DNA of 64,000 nt. It comes from an uncultured Acetatifactor sp. (GTDB taxonomy: Bacteria; Bacillota; Clostridia; Lachnospirales; Lachnospiraceae). Made by a program: the position numbers and the translations under genes. The DNA lies in the NCBI GenBank assembly GCA_910578815.1, contig CAJTSE010000003.1, forward strand, positions 219,645 through 283,644. Reading direction: 5' to 3'. Under the pieces are notes generated by a model. The model worked only from the letters and a program-made list of their open reading frames with translations. It did no database searches and was not told the DNA's origin. Below are positions 8,729 through 17,085 of the stretch, piece after piece; within the stretch, counting starts at the first letter, position 1, and each line of letters begins with the position of its first letter.

Positions 8729-8752
8729 CGCGAGTAATGAGCCACACTCGCG
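8729..8752 (-). other. GC-rich hairpin in the DUF4364 leader
   Basis: CGCGAGT and ACTCGCG surround a 10-base loop. It is located between the malic enzyme stop and the Shine-Dalgarno of DUF4364, so it could attenuate or separate the two transcripts. There is no T-run. Confidence 0.4.
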
Positions 8753-8789
8753 CTTGCTGCGGGGTATTTGACTCACATCGGCGGTGCCT

Positions 8790-9941
8790 TTACTGAATAT
8801 GGGATTTGACTGCCTGGGCTACCAGTTCAACCACCTTAGGGTCAAAGGCTTCAGGCAGGATGTTTTCATCGCTTAGCTGATCCTCCGGCACCAGAGAGGC
8901 TATGGCTTCGGCTGCGGCAAGCTTCATTGCCTCCGTGATCTGTGCGGCTCTTCCTTCCAGGGCACCCTTAAAAATTCCGGGAAAGGCAATCACGTTGTTG
9001 ACCTGATTGGGAAAGTCGCTCCGGCCGGTGCCCACTACCTTGGCGCCTGCGGCCTTTGCCGCATCAGGCATAATTTCGGGGACGGGGTTGGCCATGGCGA
9101 AAAGGATAGCGTCCCGATTCATGGATGCTACCATCTCAGGGGTGACGATATTGGGGGCGGAGACGCCTATAAAAATATCCGCGCCCTTTAAAGCGTTTGC
9201 AAGAGAGCCGGTCTGATTGGTCAGATTTGTTACCTTAACCATTTTCTGCTGCATCCAGTTTAAGCCCTCTGAGGTTTGGGATAGAATCCCTGATTTATCG
9301 CACATGGTAATATTGGGAAATCCGTAGGTCAGCAGCAGCCGGGTGATGGCCACCCCGGCGCTTCCGGCACCGTTTACCACGACAAGGCAGTCTTCTTTTT
9401 TCTTTCCGACTACCTTTAAGCTGTTGATGATACCGGCCAGTACCACGATGGCCGTGCCGTGCTGGTCGTCATGAAATACGGGAATATCCAGGATTTCCTT
9501 CAGACGCTCTTCAATCTCAAAGCATCTGGGGGCGCTTATGTCTTCCAGGTTAATGCCGCCGAAGCCGGGCGCCAGCCAGGTAACGGCCTTGATGATCTCT
9601 TCGGTATCCTGGGTATCCAGACAAATTGGCACTGCGTTGACACCGCCGAATTCCTTAAACAGTACGGCCTTTCCTTCCATGACGGGCATGGCTGCGTGAG
9701 GGCCGATGTTACCCAGTCCAAGAACGGCACTTCCGTCGGAAACCACGGCAACGGTGTTTGCCTTCATGGTATATTTGTAGGCCGCTTCTTTATCTTTTGC
9801 GATAACTCTGCAGGGCTCCGCCACACCGGGAGTATAGGCCACCGCCAGGTCCTCTCTGGATTTTACGGGGGACTTGGAGACGATCTCCAGCTTTCCGTTC
9901 CATTTTTCGTGCATCAGCAGAGCTTTTTCGTTATTGGTCAT
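8790..9941 (-). CDS. NAD(P)-dependent malic enzyme
   Basis: Malic enzyme, about 383 residues (the short bacterial form), converts malate to pyruvate and CO2 with reduction of NAD(P)+. The malic N-domain has the substrate/metal residues in YTPGVAEPC, KANTVAVVSDG and FHDDQHGTAIV. The Rossmann domain has the dinucleotide loop NGAGSAGVAI. ATG 9941 is preceded by AAAGAGG at a good distance; a TTG ten codons upstream is less likely. It is transcribed away from rho. Whether NADP+ or NAD+ is preferred cannot be read with confidence. Confidence 0.95.
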   Translation of the reverse strand: MTNNEKALLMHEKWNGKLEIVSKSPVKSREDLAVAYTPGVAEPCRVIAKDKEAAYKYTMKANTVAVVSDGSAVLGLGNIGPHAAMPVMEGKAVLFKEFGGVNAVPICLDTQDTEEIIKAVTWLAPGFGGINLEDISAPRCFEIEERLKEILDIPVFHDDQHGTAIVVLAGIINSLKVVGKKKEDCLVVVNGAGSAGVAITRLLLTYGFPNITMCDKSGILSQTSEGLNWMQQKMVKVTNLTNQTGSLANALKGADIFIGVSAPNIVTPEMVASMNRDAILFAMANPVPEIMPDAAKAAGAKVVGTGRSDFPNQVNNVIAFPGIFKGALEGRAAQITEAMKLAAAEAIASLVPEDQLSDENILPEAFDPKVVELVAQAVKSHIQ

Positions 9942-10001
9942 GGCAGTACCTCTTTCTTTTTTCGTTTTCAATGGTGAAGCATGCCGCGAAACGGCTGCTG
10001 A

Positions 10002-10040
10002 AAAATAGGACTTCCTATTTTATGAAAAGTGTATTATAAT
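10002..10040 (+). promoter_or_regulatory. operator-like palindrome and -10 box upstream of rho
   Basis: AAAATAGGA and TCCTATTTT are perfect arms around CT (10002-10021). TATAAT follows at 10035-10040. The -35 hexamer at 17 bases would be the poor TTCCTA inside the palindrome, so a regulator bound there could control this promoter. The palindrome lies between divergent malic enzyme and rho genes and could serve either one. Confidence 0.45.
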
Positions 10041-10169
10041 AATGTATATGATAAGCCGTTCAAATTAAAATGTCAAGGAAGCATGTCGATAAACATCTTG
10101 CTGTCATCCCCGTTTTTGGATTGTGGATTTGAAAGCTGCGTTTAAGTTTATCTGGTTGAGGAGGAGTTT

Positions 10170-11921
10170 ATGAGAGAAAAATATGAATCGCTGGCACTTG
10201 TACAGCTAAAGGAGCTTGCCAAGGTACGAGGGCTTAAAGGTACTTCGACAATGAAAAAGGCGGAGATTATCGAAGCGATGCTGGCAGAGGATGAGAGACT
10301 TAAGAAGCTGGAAGAGCAGGAAAAGGAAGCAAAGGTCCAGAAAGCAAAAGGCCAGGAAGCAAAAGTTCAGGACACGAAAGCTCAGGGTGCAGCGATTCAG
10401 GAAGGAAAAAATCAGGAAGCACCGGTTCGAAATAAGAAGCCGCGTGAGACGAAGGCAAAGGAAGCATCCGGGGCAGCAGGCGGCGCAGGCCGTCAGCCTG
10501 CATACAGGTATCAGAATTCCGGGGCAGGCAGGCCTGTATCCCAGCGGGGAGTAAGTCCGGCGCTGGTCCGCAGCGAGACACAGTCCCAGGCCGAAAATGC
10601 AGGGCGAAGCGAGGCTGTCGGCCGTGCGGAGAGCGTTAATGCCCCCGGCGCGGCAAAAAATGAATATGTTCCCAGGACGGAAGGAGCGCCTGTAAGGGCA
10701 GAGGGTACTGCGCCCGGAGCGGAGGGCACGGCCGTGCCCCGTCCCGTCAGGAGCAACGAGGTATATGACGAAAAGACCTATCCGAAGGAGCTGGACAGCG
10801 GTGAAGAGGCCAGCGGAATCCTGGAGGTCATGCCCGACGGTTATGGCTTTATCCGCTGCGAAAATTATCTCCCCGGAGAGAATGACGTTTATGTGGCACC
10901 CAGCCAGATCCGCCGTTTTGGCTTGAAGACCGGTGACATACTGCAGGGCAACAAGCGTGTGAAGACTCAGCAGGAGAAATTCAGCGCCCTGCTTTTTATC
11001 CGTACCATCAACGGCTATACCACGGAGGAATCCGCAAAGAGAGTGGCCTTTGAGGATATGACACCGATTTTTCCCAATGAGCGCATCCGGCTGGAGATGC
11101 AGGGTTGCAGCGTAGCCATGCGGGTTATGGATCTGGTCAGCCCTGTGGGAAAGGGGCAGCGCGGCATGATCGTATCGCCGCCCAAGGCCGGAAAAACTAC
11201 GCTGTTAAAGGAAGTGGCAAAGTCCGTTCTGCGCACAAATCCGCACATGCACATGCTGATTCTGCTGATTGATGAACGCCCTGAGGAAGTGACGGATATT
11301 AAGGAAGCCATCCACGGCGAAAATGTGGAGGTTATTTATTCCACCTTTGACGAGCTGCCGGAGCATCATAAAAGGGTGTCGGAGATGGTGATCGAACGCG
11401 CAAAGAGGCTGGTGGAGCATAAGAAGGATGTGGTTATTCTCTTAGACAGCATCACCCGCTTGACGAGAGCATATAACCTTGTCGTTCCTCCAAGCGGCCG
11501 TACTCTGTCAGGTGGTCTTGATCCTGCAGCTCTGCATATGCCCAAGAGGTTTTTCGGTGCGGCCAGAAATATGCGGGAGGGCGGCAGCCTGACGATTCTT
11601 GCAACGGCTCTGGTAGAAACCGGAAGCAAGATGGACGATGTGGTGTATGAGGAATTTAAGGGTACGGGTAATATGGAAATGGTGCTTGACCGTAAGCTTT
11701 CGGAGAAACGGATTTTCCCGGCCATTGACCTGGCAAAATCCGGCACCAGAAGAGAAGATCTTTTGCTGAACAGGGAAGAACTGGAGGCCATCAACATTAT
11801 GCGAAAGGCATTGAACGGCATGAAGCCGGACGAAGCAACGGACAGGATACTGGATATGTTTGCAAGGACCAGAAGCAATTTCGAGTTTGTACAGATGGTG
11901 AAGAAGAATAAGTTTATATAG
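10170..11921 (+). CDS. rho: transcription termination factor Rho
   Basis: Rho, 583 residues, a hexameric RNA helicase that ends transcription. The N-terminal Rho_N helical domain (1-45, LVQLKELAKVRGLKG) is followed by a long low-complexity insert (about 48-205) rich in K, E, Q, A and G with repeated KxQE units. Next is the cold-shock-like RNA-binding domain (about 212-285, VMPDGYGFIR), then the ATPase with Walker A PPKAGKTTLLKE, Walker B VVILLDSITRL and the C-terminal GTGNMEMVLDRK region. GAGGAG precedes the start. The insert makes it longer than the ~420-residue E. coli form; such inserts occur in Actinobacteria and some Clostridia. Confidence 0.97.
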   Translation: MREKYESLALVQLKELAKVRGLKGTSTMKKAEIIEAMLAEDERLKKLEEQEKEAKVQKAKGQEAKVQDTKAQGAAIQEGKNQEAPVRNKKPRETKAKEASGAAGGAGRQPAYRYQNSGAGRPVSQRGVSPALVRSETQSQAENAGRSEAVGRAESVNAPGAAKNEYVPRTEGAPVRAEGTAPGAEGTAVPRPVRSNEVYDEKTYPKELDSGEEASGILEVMPDGYGFIRCENYLPGENDVYVAPSQIRRFGLKTGDILQGNKRVKTQQEKFSALLFIRTINGYTTEESAKRVAFEDMTPIFPNERIRLEMQGCSVAMRVMDLVSPVGKGQRGMIVSPPKAGKTTLLKEVAKSVLRTNPHMHMLILLIDERPEEVTDIKEAIHGENVEVIYSTFDELPEHHKRVSEMVIERAKRLVEHKKDVVILLDSITRLTRAYNLVVPPSGRTLSGGLDPAALHMPKRFFGAARNMREGGSLTILATALVETGSKMDDVVYEEFKGTGNMEMVLDRKLSEKRIFPAIDLAKSGTRREDLLLNREELEAINIMRKALNGMKPDEATDRILDMFARTRSNFEFVQMVKKNKFI

Positions 11922-11961
11922 GGGATATTGCCCTTAAATTAAAAAAAAGGGAAATTAGGTC

Positions 11962-11990
11962 TTGCAAGAGTACAAACCTTGTGCTACAAT
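11962..11990 (+). promoter_or_regulatory. putative promoter for rpmE
   Basis: TTGCAA (11962-11967) and TACAAT (11985-11990) are spaced by exactly 17 bases, some 80 bases before the L31 start. Confidence 0.6.
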
Positions 11991-12070
11991 AATACCGCTG
12001 TTTGTGGTTCCATAGGCAGTGCGGATGAGAACGAAGAATAGCATGTAATGATATAGAGAGGTGAAAGAAG

Positions 12071-12271
12071 ATGAAGGAAGGAATCCATCCCCAGTACTAT
12101 CAGGCAACTGTAACCTGCAACTGTGGCAACACTTTTGTGACCGGCTCCACGAAGCCGGAGATTCACGTAGAGGTTTGCTCCAAGTGCCATTCATTCTACA
12201 CCGGCCAGCAGAAGACTGCAAGAGCCGATGGACGGATTGAGAAGTTCAACAAGAAATACGGCGTAAAATAA
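12071..12271 (+). CDS. rpmE: 50S ribosomal protein L31 (zinc-binding type)
   Basis: L31, 66 residues, part of the large ribosomal subunit. Four cysteines in the pattern of the zinc-binding (C+) form are visible: CNCGN near residue 16 and VCSKCHSFYTG near residue 37. The start is supported by AGAGGTG a few bases upstream. It is a single-gene unit with its own promoter and a clear terminator. Confidence 0.97.
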   Translation: MKEGIHPQYYQATVTCNCGNTFVTGSTKPEIHVEVCSKCHSFYTGQQKTARADGRIEKFNKKYGVK

Positions 12272-12280
12272 GAATCGCAA

Positions 12281-12312
12281 AAAAGGTTGAGGTGCTTGTA
12301 TCTCAACCTTTT
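12281..12312 (+). terminator. rho-independent terminator after rpmE
   Basis: AAAAGGTTGAG and CTCAACCTTTT form an 11-base-pair stem with a 10-base loop, ten bases after the stop; the T's are in the 3' arm. Confidence 0.75.
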
Positions 12313-12397
12313 CTGTTCATGAACAATGTCCAGAGCGGGCATATGTACTGTTTAAATGATTATCATTAGGGTCGTAAAAGGCGGCGTGGGGATTATT

Positions 12398-13372
12398 ATG
12401 GCAAGGAGAAAAAAGAAATGCTATTCCGGTATTGGCGGGCAGGCTGTGCTGGAAGGCATTATGATGAAAAACCAGGAAAGGTATGCGGTGGCCGTGAGGA
12501 AACCGAACGGAGAGATTGCGGTTGAACTGGAGAATTACCAGGGGCTGCTGCATGGCAGCAAGATTAAGGAAATTCCCTTGATCAGAGGTGTTTTTAACTT
12601 TATAGATTCGCTGGTGCTGGGAATGAAATGTCTGAATTATTCTGCCGCTGTCTGTGACGGGGCGGAGGATGAGCAGGAAAAGCAGGGCGAGGGCAGCAGG
12701 AAACTGGCGAATACGCTGGTGACTGTTTTGTCTATAGCTCTGGCGGTGGGGCTTTTTATTGTACTGCCTTATTATCTGGCATCTCTTTTCAGAGGGTTTG
12801 TGCGCAATGAATCCTTAATGGCCATTATTGAAGGTGCAATGCGCATTGCAGTTTTTATCCTATATATCTGGGGCATCAGTTTTATGAAGGATATTCGGAG
12901 ACTATATCGTTATCACGGTGCGGAGCATAAGTGTATCAACTGCATTGAGAAAGGACGTCCACTGACAGTGCATAATGTGATGCGAAGCTCCAGGCTGCAC
13001 AGAAGATGCGGCACCAGCTTTATATTCTTTGTGTTGTTTATCAGTATTATTCTGTTCTTTTTTATCAGAGTGGATAATCCGGTACAGCGGGTTCTGATCC
13101 GTATTTTGCTGATGCCGGTGGTGGCGGGGATTTCCTATGAGCTGATCAGGCTTGCAGGCCGCAGCAACAATATTTTTGTGCTGATTCTTTCCATGCCGGG
13201 AATGTGGATTCAGCGGATGACTACAAAGGAGCCGGATAAAGAGATGGCGGAGGTGGCCATTGCGGCGGTAGAAGCGGTCTTTGACTGGAAAACCTTTCTC
13301 TATGATAACTTTGGCTATGAGGTGGATGAAACCTGGATGGAGGACGGAGAAGAGCCTCAAAATCAGGAATGA
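12398..13372 (+). CDS. DUF1385 domain-containing membrane protein
   Basis: A membrane protein of about 324 residues. Its N-terminus GIGGQAVLEGIMMK is the hallmark of DUF1385. It has four or five hydrophobic segments and a cytoplasmic-looking cysteine/histidine cluster, YHGAEHKCINCIE with HRRCGTSF, that could bind metal. The function is not established; family members often sit next to prmC and prfA, as here. ATG 12398 starts the conserved part; an in-frame ATG 42 bases upstream adds a poorly supported extension. It leads a same-strand cluster with prmC, prfA, the hydrogenase and the M48 protease. Confidence 0.88.
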   Translation: MARRKKKCYSGIGGQAVLEGIMMKNQERYAVAVRKPNGEIAVELENYQGLLHGSKIKEIPLIRGVFNFIDSLVLGMKCLNYSAAVCDGAEDEQEKQGEGSRKLANTLVTVLSIALAVGLFIVLPYYLASLFRGFVRNESLMAIIEGAMRIAVFILYIWGISFMKDIRRLYRYHGAEHKCINCIEKGRPLTVHNVMRSSRLHRRCGTSFIFFVLFISIILFFFIRVDNPVQRVLIRILLMPVVAGISYELIRLAGRSNNIFVLILSMPGMWIQRMTTKEPDKEMAEVAIAAVEAVFDWKTFLYDNFGYEVDETWMEDGEEPQNQE

Positions 13373-13447
13373 GCAGCGGCATTCATTACCGGAGCTTTTA
13401 CTCCGTGGGATTATGAGTCGCGTCAAGGCCGCGACATGGAGGTTAGT

Positions 13448-14350
13448 GTGAAATATAGAGAGGCTTATAACGAGGGGAAGGCGGTTCTTACGGCTGCCCT
13501 TGTTCCGGAGGCCGGGACGGACGCGCGGCTGCTGCTGGAATTTGTCTGCGGTACGGACCGGAATACGCTGCTGGCCCACGGTGACAGTGATGTGACAAGA
13601 GAGCAGGAGAGCAGGTACAGGGAGCTGGTGGAGAAGCGTTCCAGGCATATTCCTTTGCAGCATCTTACCGGAGTACAGGATTTTATGGGGATGGAATTTG
13701 CCGTAAACGAGCATGTGCTGATTCCCAGGCAGGATACGGAGATTTTGGTGGAAGAAGCGCTGCAGAATCTTCATGACGGTATGCGGATTCTGGATATGTG
13801 TACGGGCTCCGGCTGTATTCTGATCAGTCTGCTGCACTATTCCAACGATTGTGAAGGCGTCGGGTCAGATATTTCGGAGGAAGCGCTGCAGGTGGCGGAA
13901 GGCAATGCTCGAAAGCTGTTGGGGGACCGGGCCCTGGAGGTATCAGCGGAGGATCCTGGTGCGATGGGGGAGTCCGGGGAATGGCGTGTCCGCTTTGTGC
14001 AGGGCGATCTGTTTGAAAATGTGGAGGGTATGTTTGATATGATTGTTTCAAACCCGCCATATATAAAGAGTGATGTGATTGATACGCTGATGCCGGAGGT
14101 GCGGGATTATGAGCCGCGGCAGGCGCTGGACGGCAGTGAGGACGGTCTTTTGTTTTATCGGAGGATTCTTACGGAATGCCGCAGGTATCTGCGAAAGGGC
14201 GGAACGCTTATTTTTGAGATCGGATACGATCAGGGAGAGGCGGTGAGCCGCCTGATGGAAGAGGCGGGGTTTCTCGCAGTAATGGTGGTCAGGGATTACG
14301 GCGGTCTGGACAGAGTAGTGTGCGGAACGCTGGGATTTGGTGGTGAATGA
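13448..14350 (+). CDS. prmC: peptide chain release factor N5-glutamine methyltransferase
   Basis: PrmC (HemK), about 300 residues, methylates the glutamine of the GGQ motif of release factors using S-adenosylmethionine. Seen are the N-terminal helical domain, the SAM loop DMCTGSGCILI, and the catalytic NPPY in VSNPPYIKSD. GTG 13448 is preferred because GGAGG (13438-13442) lies five bases ahead; ATG 13436, in frame, overlaps that Shine-Dalgarno and is the alternative. The stop lies one base before the prfA start, so enzyme and substrate are made from one transcript. Confidence 0.94.
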   Translation: MKYREAYNEGKAVLTAALVPEAGTDARLLLEFVCGTDRNTLLAHGDSDVTREQESRYRELVEKRSRHIPLQHLTGVQDFMGMEFAVNEHVLIPRQDTEILVEEALQNLHDGMRILDMCTGSGCILISLLHYSNDCEGVGSDISEEALQVAEGNARKLLGDRALEVSAEDPGAMGESGEWRVRFVQGDLFENVEGMFDMIVSNPPYIKSDVIDTLMPEVRDYEPRQALDGSEDGLLFYRRILTECRRYLRKGGTLIFEIGYDQGEAVSRLMEEAGFLAVMVVRDYGGLDRVVCGTLGFGGE

Positions 14351-14351
14351 T

Positions 14352-15428
14352 ATGTTTGATAAGCTGGAGGATCTGTTGATCCGTTTTGAAGAGATTTTAG
14401 GAGAGCTTCATGAGCCTACAGTGGCTAATAATCAGGAGCGTTTCCGGAAGCTGATGAAGGAGCAGAGCGATCTGACTCCCATTGTGAATGCTTATACGGA
14501 GTACAAAAAGTGCAGACAGGATATTGCGGATTCGTTGGAAATGCTGGAAGAAGAAAGTGACGAAGACATGCGGGGCATGATCAAGGAGACCCTAAACGAA
14601 AGCAGAAAGCGGGTGGAAGAGCTGGAACAGGAGCTGAAAATCCTGCTTTTGCCCAAGGATCCTAATGATGACAAAAATGTGATTGTTGAGATCCGTGCAG
14701 GTGCCGGCGGCGACGAGGCGGCTTTGTTTGCGGCAGAGATCTATCGCATGTATGTACATTATGCAGAGAGTCAGAGATGGAAGGTGGAAACCCTTAACGC
14801 CGACGAGATCGGTATCGGCGGCATGAAGGAAGTACAGTTTATGATTACCGGGCAGGGAGCGTACTCCAGGATGAAGTACGAGAGCGGCGTACACAGGGTA
14901 CAGCGGGTGCCGGAAACGGAGAGTGGCGGGCGTATCCATACCTCTACCATCAGTGTGGCGGTGATGCCGGAGGTGGATGAGGACATTGATATTGTGATTG
15001 ACGATAAGGACATCCGTATCGACGTGATGCGGGCATCCGGAAACGGCGGACAGTGCGTCAATACCACGGATTCGGCGGTGCGCCTGACACATTATCCTTC
15101 CGGCATTGTGGTCTACAGCCAGACGGAGAAATCTCAGATACAGAATAAGGCCAAGGCCTTTGCCCTGCTGAAGGCAAAGCTGTATGACATCGAGCAGCAG
15201 CAGCGGCATGACGCGGAGGCGGAGATGAGGAAGAGTCAGATCGGCACCGGGGACCGTTCGGAGAAGATACGGACTTATAACTTTCCCCAGGGACGTGTTA
15301 CGGATCACCGTATCGGCTTGACCCTTTATAAGCTGGATAAGGTGATGAACGGAGACATTCAGGAGATTTTGGACGCCTGTATTGCCGCCGATCAGGCGGC
15401 AAAGCTGGCAAAGATGGGGGAAAACTAA
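14352..15428 (+). CDS. prfA: peptide chain release factor 1
   Basis: RF1, about 358 residues, terminates translation at UAA and UAG. The GGQ loop is seen in ASGNGGQCVNTTDS. The codon-recognition domain has the RF1-type tripeptide region before VPETESGGRIHTS, and the C-terminus is the usual TDHRIGLTLYKL. ATG 14352 gives the typical MFDKLEDLL start; a TTG five codons upstream is not needed. It is immediately downstream of prmC. The final codons are duplicated in the following intergenic space (see the repeat entry). Confidence 0.97.
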   Translation: MFDKLEDLLIRFEEILGELHEPTVANNQERFRKLMKEQSDLTPIVNAYTEYKKCRQDIADSLEMLEEESDEDMRGMIKETLNESRKRVEELEQELKILLLPKDPNDDKNVIVEIRAGAGGDEAALFAAEIYRMYVHYAESQRWKVETLNADEIGIGGMKEVQFMITGQGAYSRMKYESGVHRVQRVPETESGGRIHTSTISVAVMPEVDEDIDIVIDDKDIRIDVMRASGNGGQCVNTTDSAVRLTHYPSGIVVYSQTEKSQIQNKAKAFALLKAKLYDIEQQQRHDAEAEMRKSQIGTGDRSEKIRTYNFPQGRVTDHRIGLTLYKLDKVMNGDIQEILDACIAADQAAKLAKMGEN

Positions 15429-15477
15429 GAGCAGCCTGGCCGGCAGGACCATGGCGGCAAAGCTGGCAAAGATGGGG
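15395..15477 (+). repeat. 25-base direct repeat at the prfA 3' end
   Basis: A 25-base sequence starting GGCGGCAAAGCTGGC occurs at 15395-15419, coding the RF1 tail AAKLAKMG, and again at 15453-15477 beyond the stop. The second copy sits in its own tiny frame ATG...TAA. This looks like a recent local duplication. Confidence 0.8.
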
Positions 15478-15497
15478 AAAGCGTAAAGGTATAATAT

Positions 15498-17021
15498 ATG
15501 AGCGACATGAGGGGAATTGACACTCCGGTACGGCAGCGCAGGAGAAGGGTATTTAAGGAAGTGGCAAATCTGGCGTACACTTCCGCAAATCTGAAGGATG
15601 ATATGGAAGCTCTTCCTTATAAAATTGTAGACTATGAGAAATCTCAGTATTGGGAGAGCGTTTACCGGGATCGGGCCATCGTCAGGGAGAGACTGCGTCT
15701 GGCCATGGGAATGAGTTTGCGGCCGGAAAACCGGGATCATCCGGGGCATTTGACGGAAGGTCTGGAGGAAAGCAATATTGACGAAAAATACTACGAGCCG
15801 CCCCTGATGCAGGTGATTCCTTCGGCCTGCAACGCCTGTCCTGAGAATCATTATGAGGTTACAAGCGCCTGTATGGGCTGTGTTGCCCACCCCTGCCAGA
15901 GTGTCTGCCCGAAGCAGGCGATTACCATGATCGACGGGAAATCGGTGATTGACCAGGAGAAGTGTATTCAGTGCGGCAAATGTAAAGAGGTTTGTCCTTA
16001 TGATGCCATCTGCCATAAGGAAAGGCCCTGTAAGAAGGCCTGCGGGGTGAATGCCATTAAAAGTGACCGGTTTGGGCGGGCCTGCATTGACAGCAAGATG
16101 TGTGTCTCCTGCGGTCAGTGCATGGTCAGCTGCCCCTTTGGAGCCATTGCGGATAAATCTCAGATTTTTCAACTGATACGGGCGATGCAGTCCGGCAGGA
16201 AAATCATTGCCCAGGTGGCCCCTGCTTTTGCAGGGCAGTTCGGACCGAGGGTAACGCCCGATATGTTCAAGGCTGCATTAAAGGAGCTGGGGTTTGCGGA
16301 CGTATATGAAACGGCTCTTGGCGCGGACTTGGGCTGCATGAAGGAGGCGGAGCATTATGTAAAGGAGGTTGCCACGGGTAATCAGGCATTTGCGCTTACA
16401 TCCTGCTGCCCTTCCTGGTCCATGATGGCTAAAAATTTGTTTCCGGAAACGATAGACAAAATCAGTAATGAGCTTACCCCTATGGTAGCCACGGCCCGCA
16501 TTATCAAAAAAGAACATCCGGATGCTTCCGTGGTATTCATCGGTCCCTGCGCTTCCAAGAAGCTGGAAGCCAGCAGGCGGACAGTGCGCTCGGATGTGGA
16601 TTTTGTAATTACCTTTGAAGAGCTTACTGGTATGTTTGAGGCGAAAGGCATTCTGCTGGAGGAAATAAAGGCCATGGACGCTCTGGAAAATGCTACGGGA
16701 GCAGGCAGAGGATATGGGGTGGCAGGGGGCGTTGCCAATGCCATAAAAGAGTGCGTTGAGACATATTACTCCGGTACCGAGGTTAAGATCGAACATGCGG
16801 AAAGTCTGGCGGAATGCCGGAAGATGCTGTTGCTGGCCAAGGCCGGTAAAAAGAACGGCTGTCTGATAGAAGGCATGGCCTGTCCGGGGGGATGTGTGGC
16901 GGGAGCAGGCACCAATATTGCAGTTCCCCAGGCTATGAAGGCGGTGTCGGGCTTTCAGGAAGCTGCAGCAAAGCAGGTGCCGGATGAAGGCAGTCTTGAA
17001 TCTTTCTTGAACCTTTTTTGA
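15498..17021 (+). CDS. monomeric [FeFe] hydrogenase / 4Fe-4S protein
   Basis: A cytoplasmic protein of 507 residues. A cysteine-rich N-terminal half carries several 4Fe-4S sites (for example CIQCGKCKEVCP and CVSCGQCMVSCP). The C-terminal catalytic H-domain has the three H-cluster motifs: L1 TSCCPSW, L2 GPCASKK (usually MPCxxKK) and L3 EGMACPGGCVAGAG. Both cysteines of L1 are kept, so the H-cluster ligands and proton path look complete. It would oxidise or produce hydrogen, or sense it. No maturase (hydE/F/G) is in the window. AAAGG lies ahead of the ATG. It follows prfA by 69 bases. Confidence 0.9.
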   Translation: MSDMRGIDTPVRQRRRRVFKEVANLAYTSANLKDDMEALPYKIVDYEKSQYWESVYRDRAIVRERLRLAMGMSLRPENRDHPGHLTEGLEESNIDEKYYEPPLMQVIPSACNACPENHYEVTSACMGCVAHPCQSVCPKQAITMIDGKSVIDQEKCIQCGKCKEVCPYDAICHKERPCKKACGVNAIKSDRFGRACIDSKMCVSCGQCMVSCPFGAIADKSQIFQLIRAMQSGRKIIAQVAPAFAGQFGPRVTPDMFKAALKELGFADVYETALGADLGCMKEAEHYVKEVATGNQAFALTSCCPSWSMMAKNLFPETIDKISNELTPMVATARIIKKEHPDASVVFIGPCASKKLEASRRTVRSDVDFVITFEELTGMFEAKGILLEEIKAMDALENATGAGRGYGVAGGVANAIKECVETYYSGTEVKIEHAESLAECRKMLLLAKAGKKNGCLIEGMACPGGCVAGAGTNIAVPQAMKAVSGFQEAAAKQVPDEGSLESFLNLF

Positions 17022-17085
17022 TGTTATTTTTAAGTATAGGAGTTATGATAAAAGTACTTAAAGACCAGATAAAAGGAGAGAAAAG

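Noticed and set aside
12902..13837. A 311-codon minus-strand frame
   Set aside because: Antisense to DUF1385 and prmC and of histidine/glutamine-rich shadow composition.
14592..16172. A 526-codon open frame on the minus strand
   Set aside because: It lies antisense to prfA and the hydrogenase, both certain genes, and its translation matches no family; it results from codon bias on the other strand.
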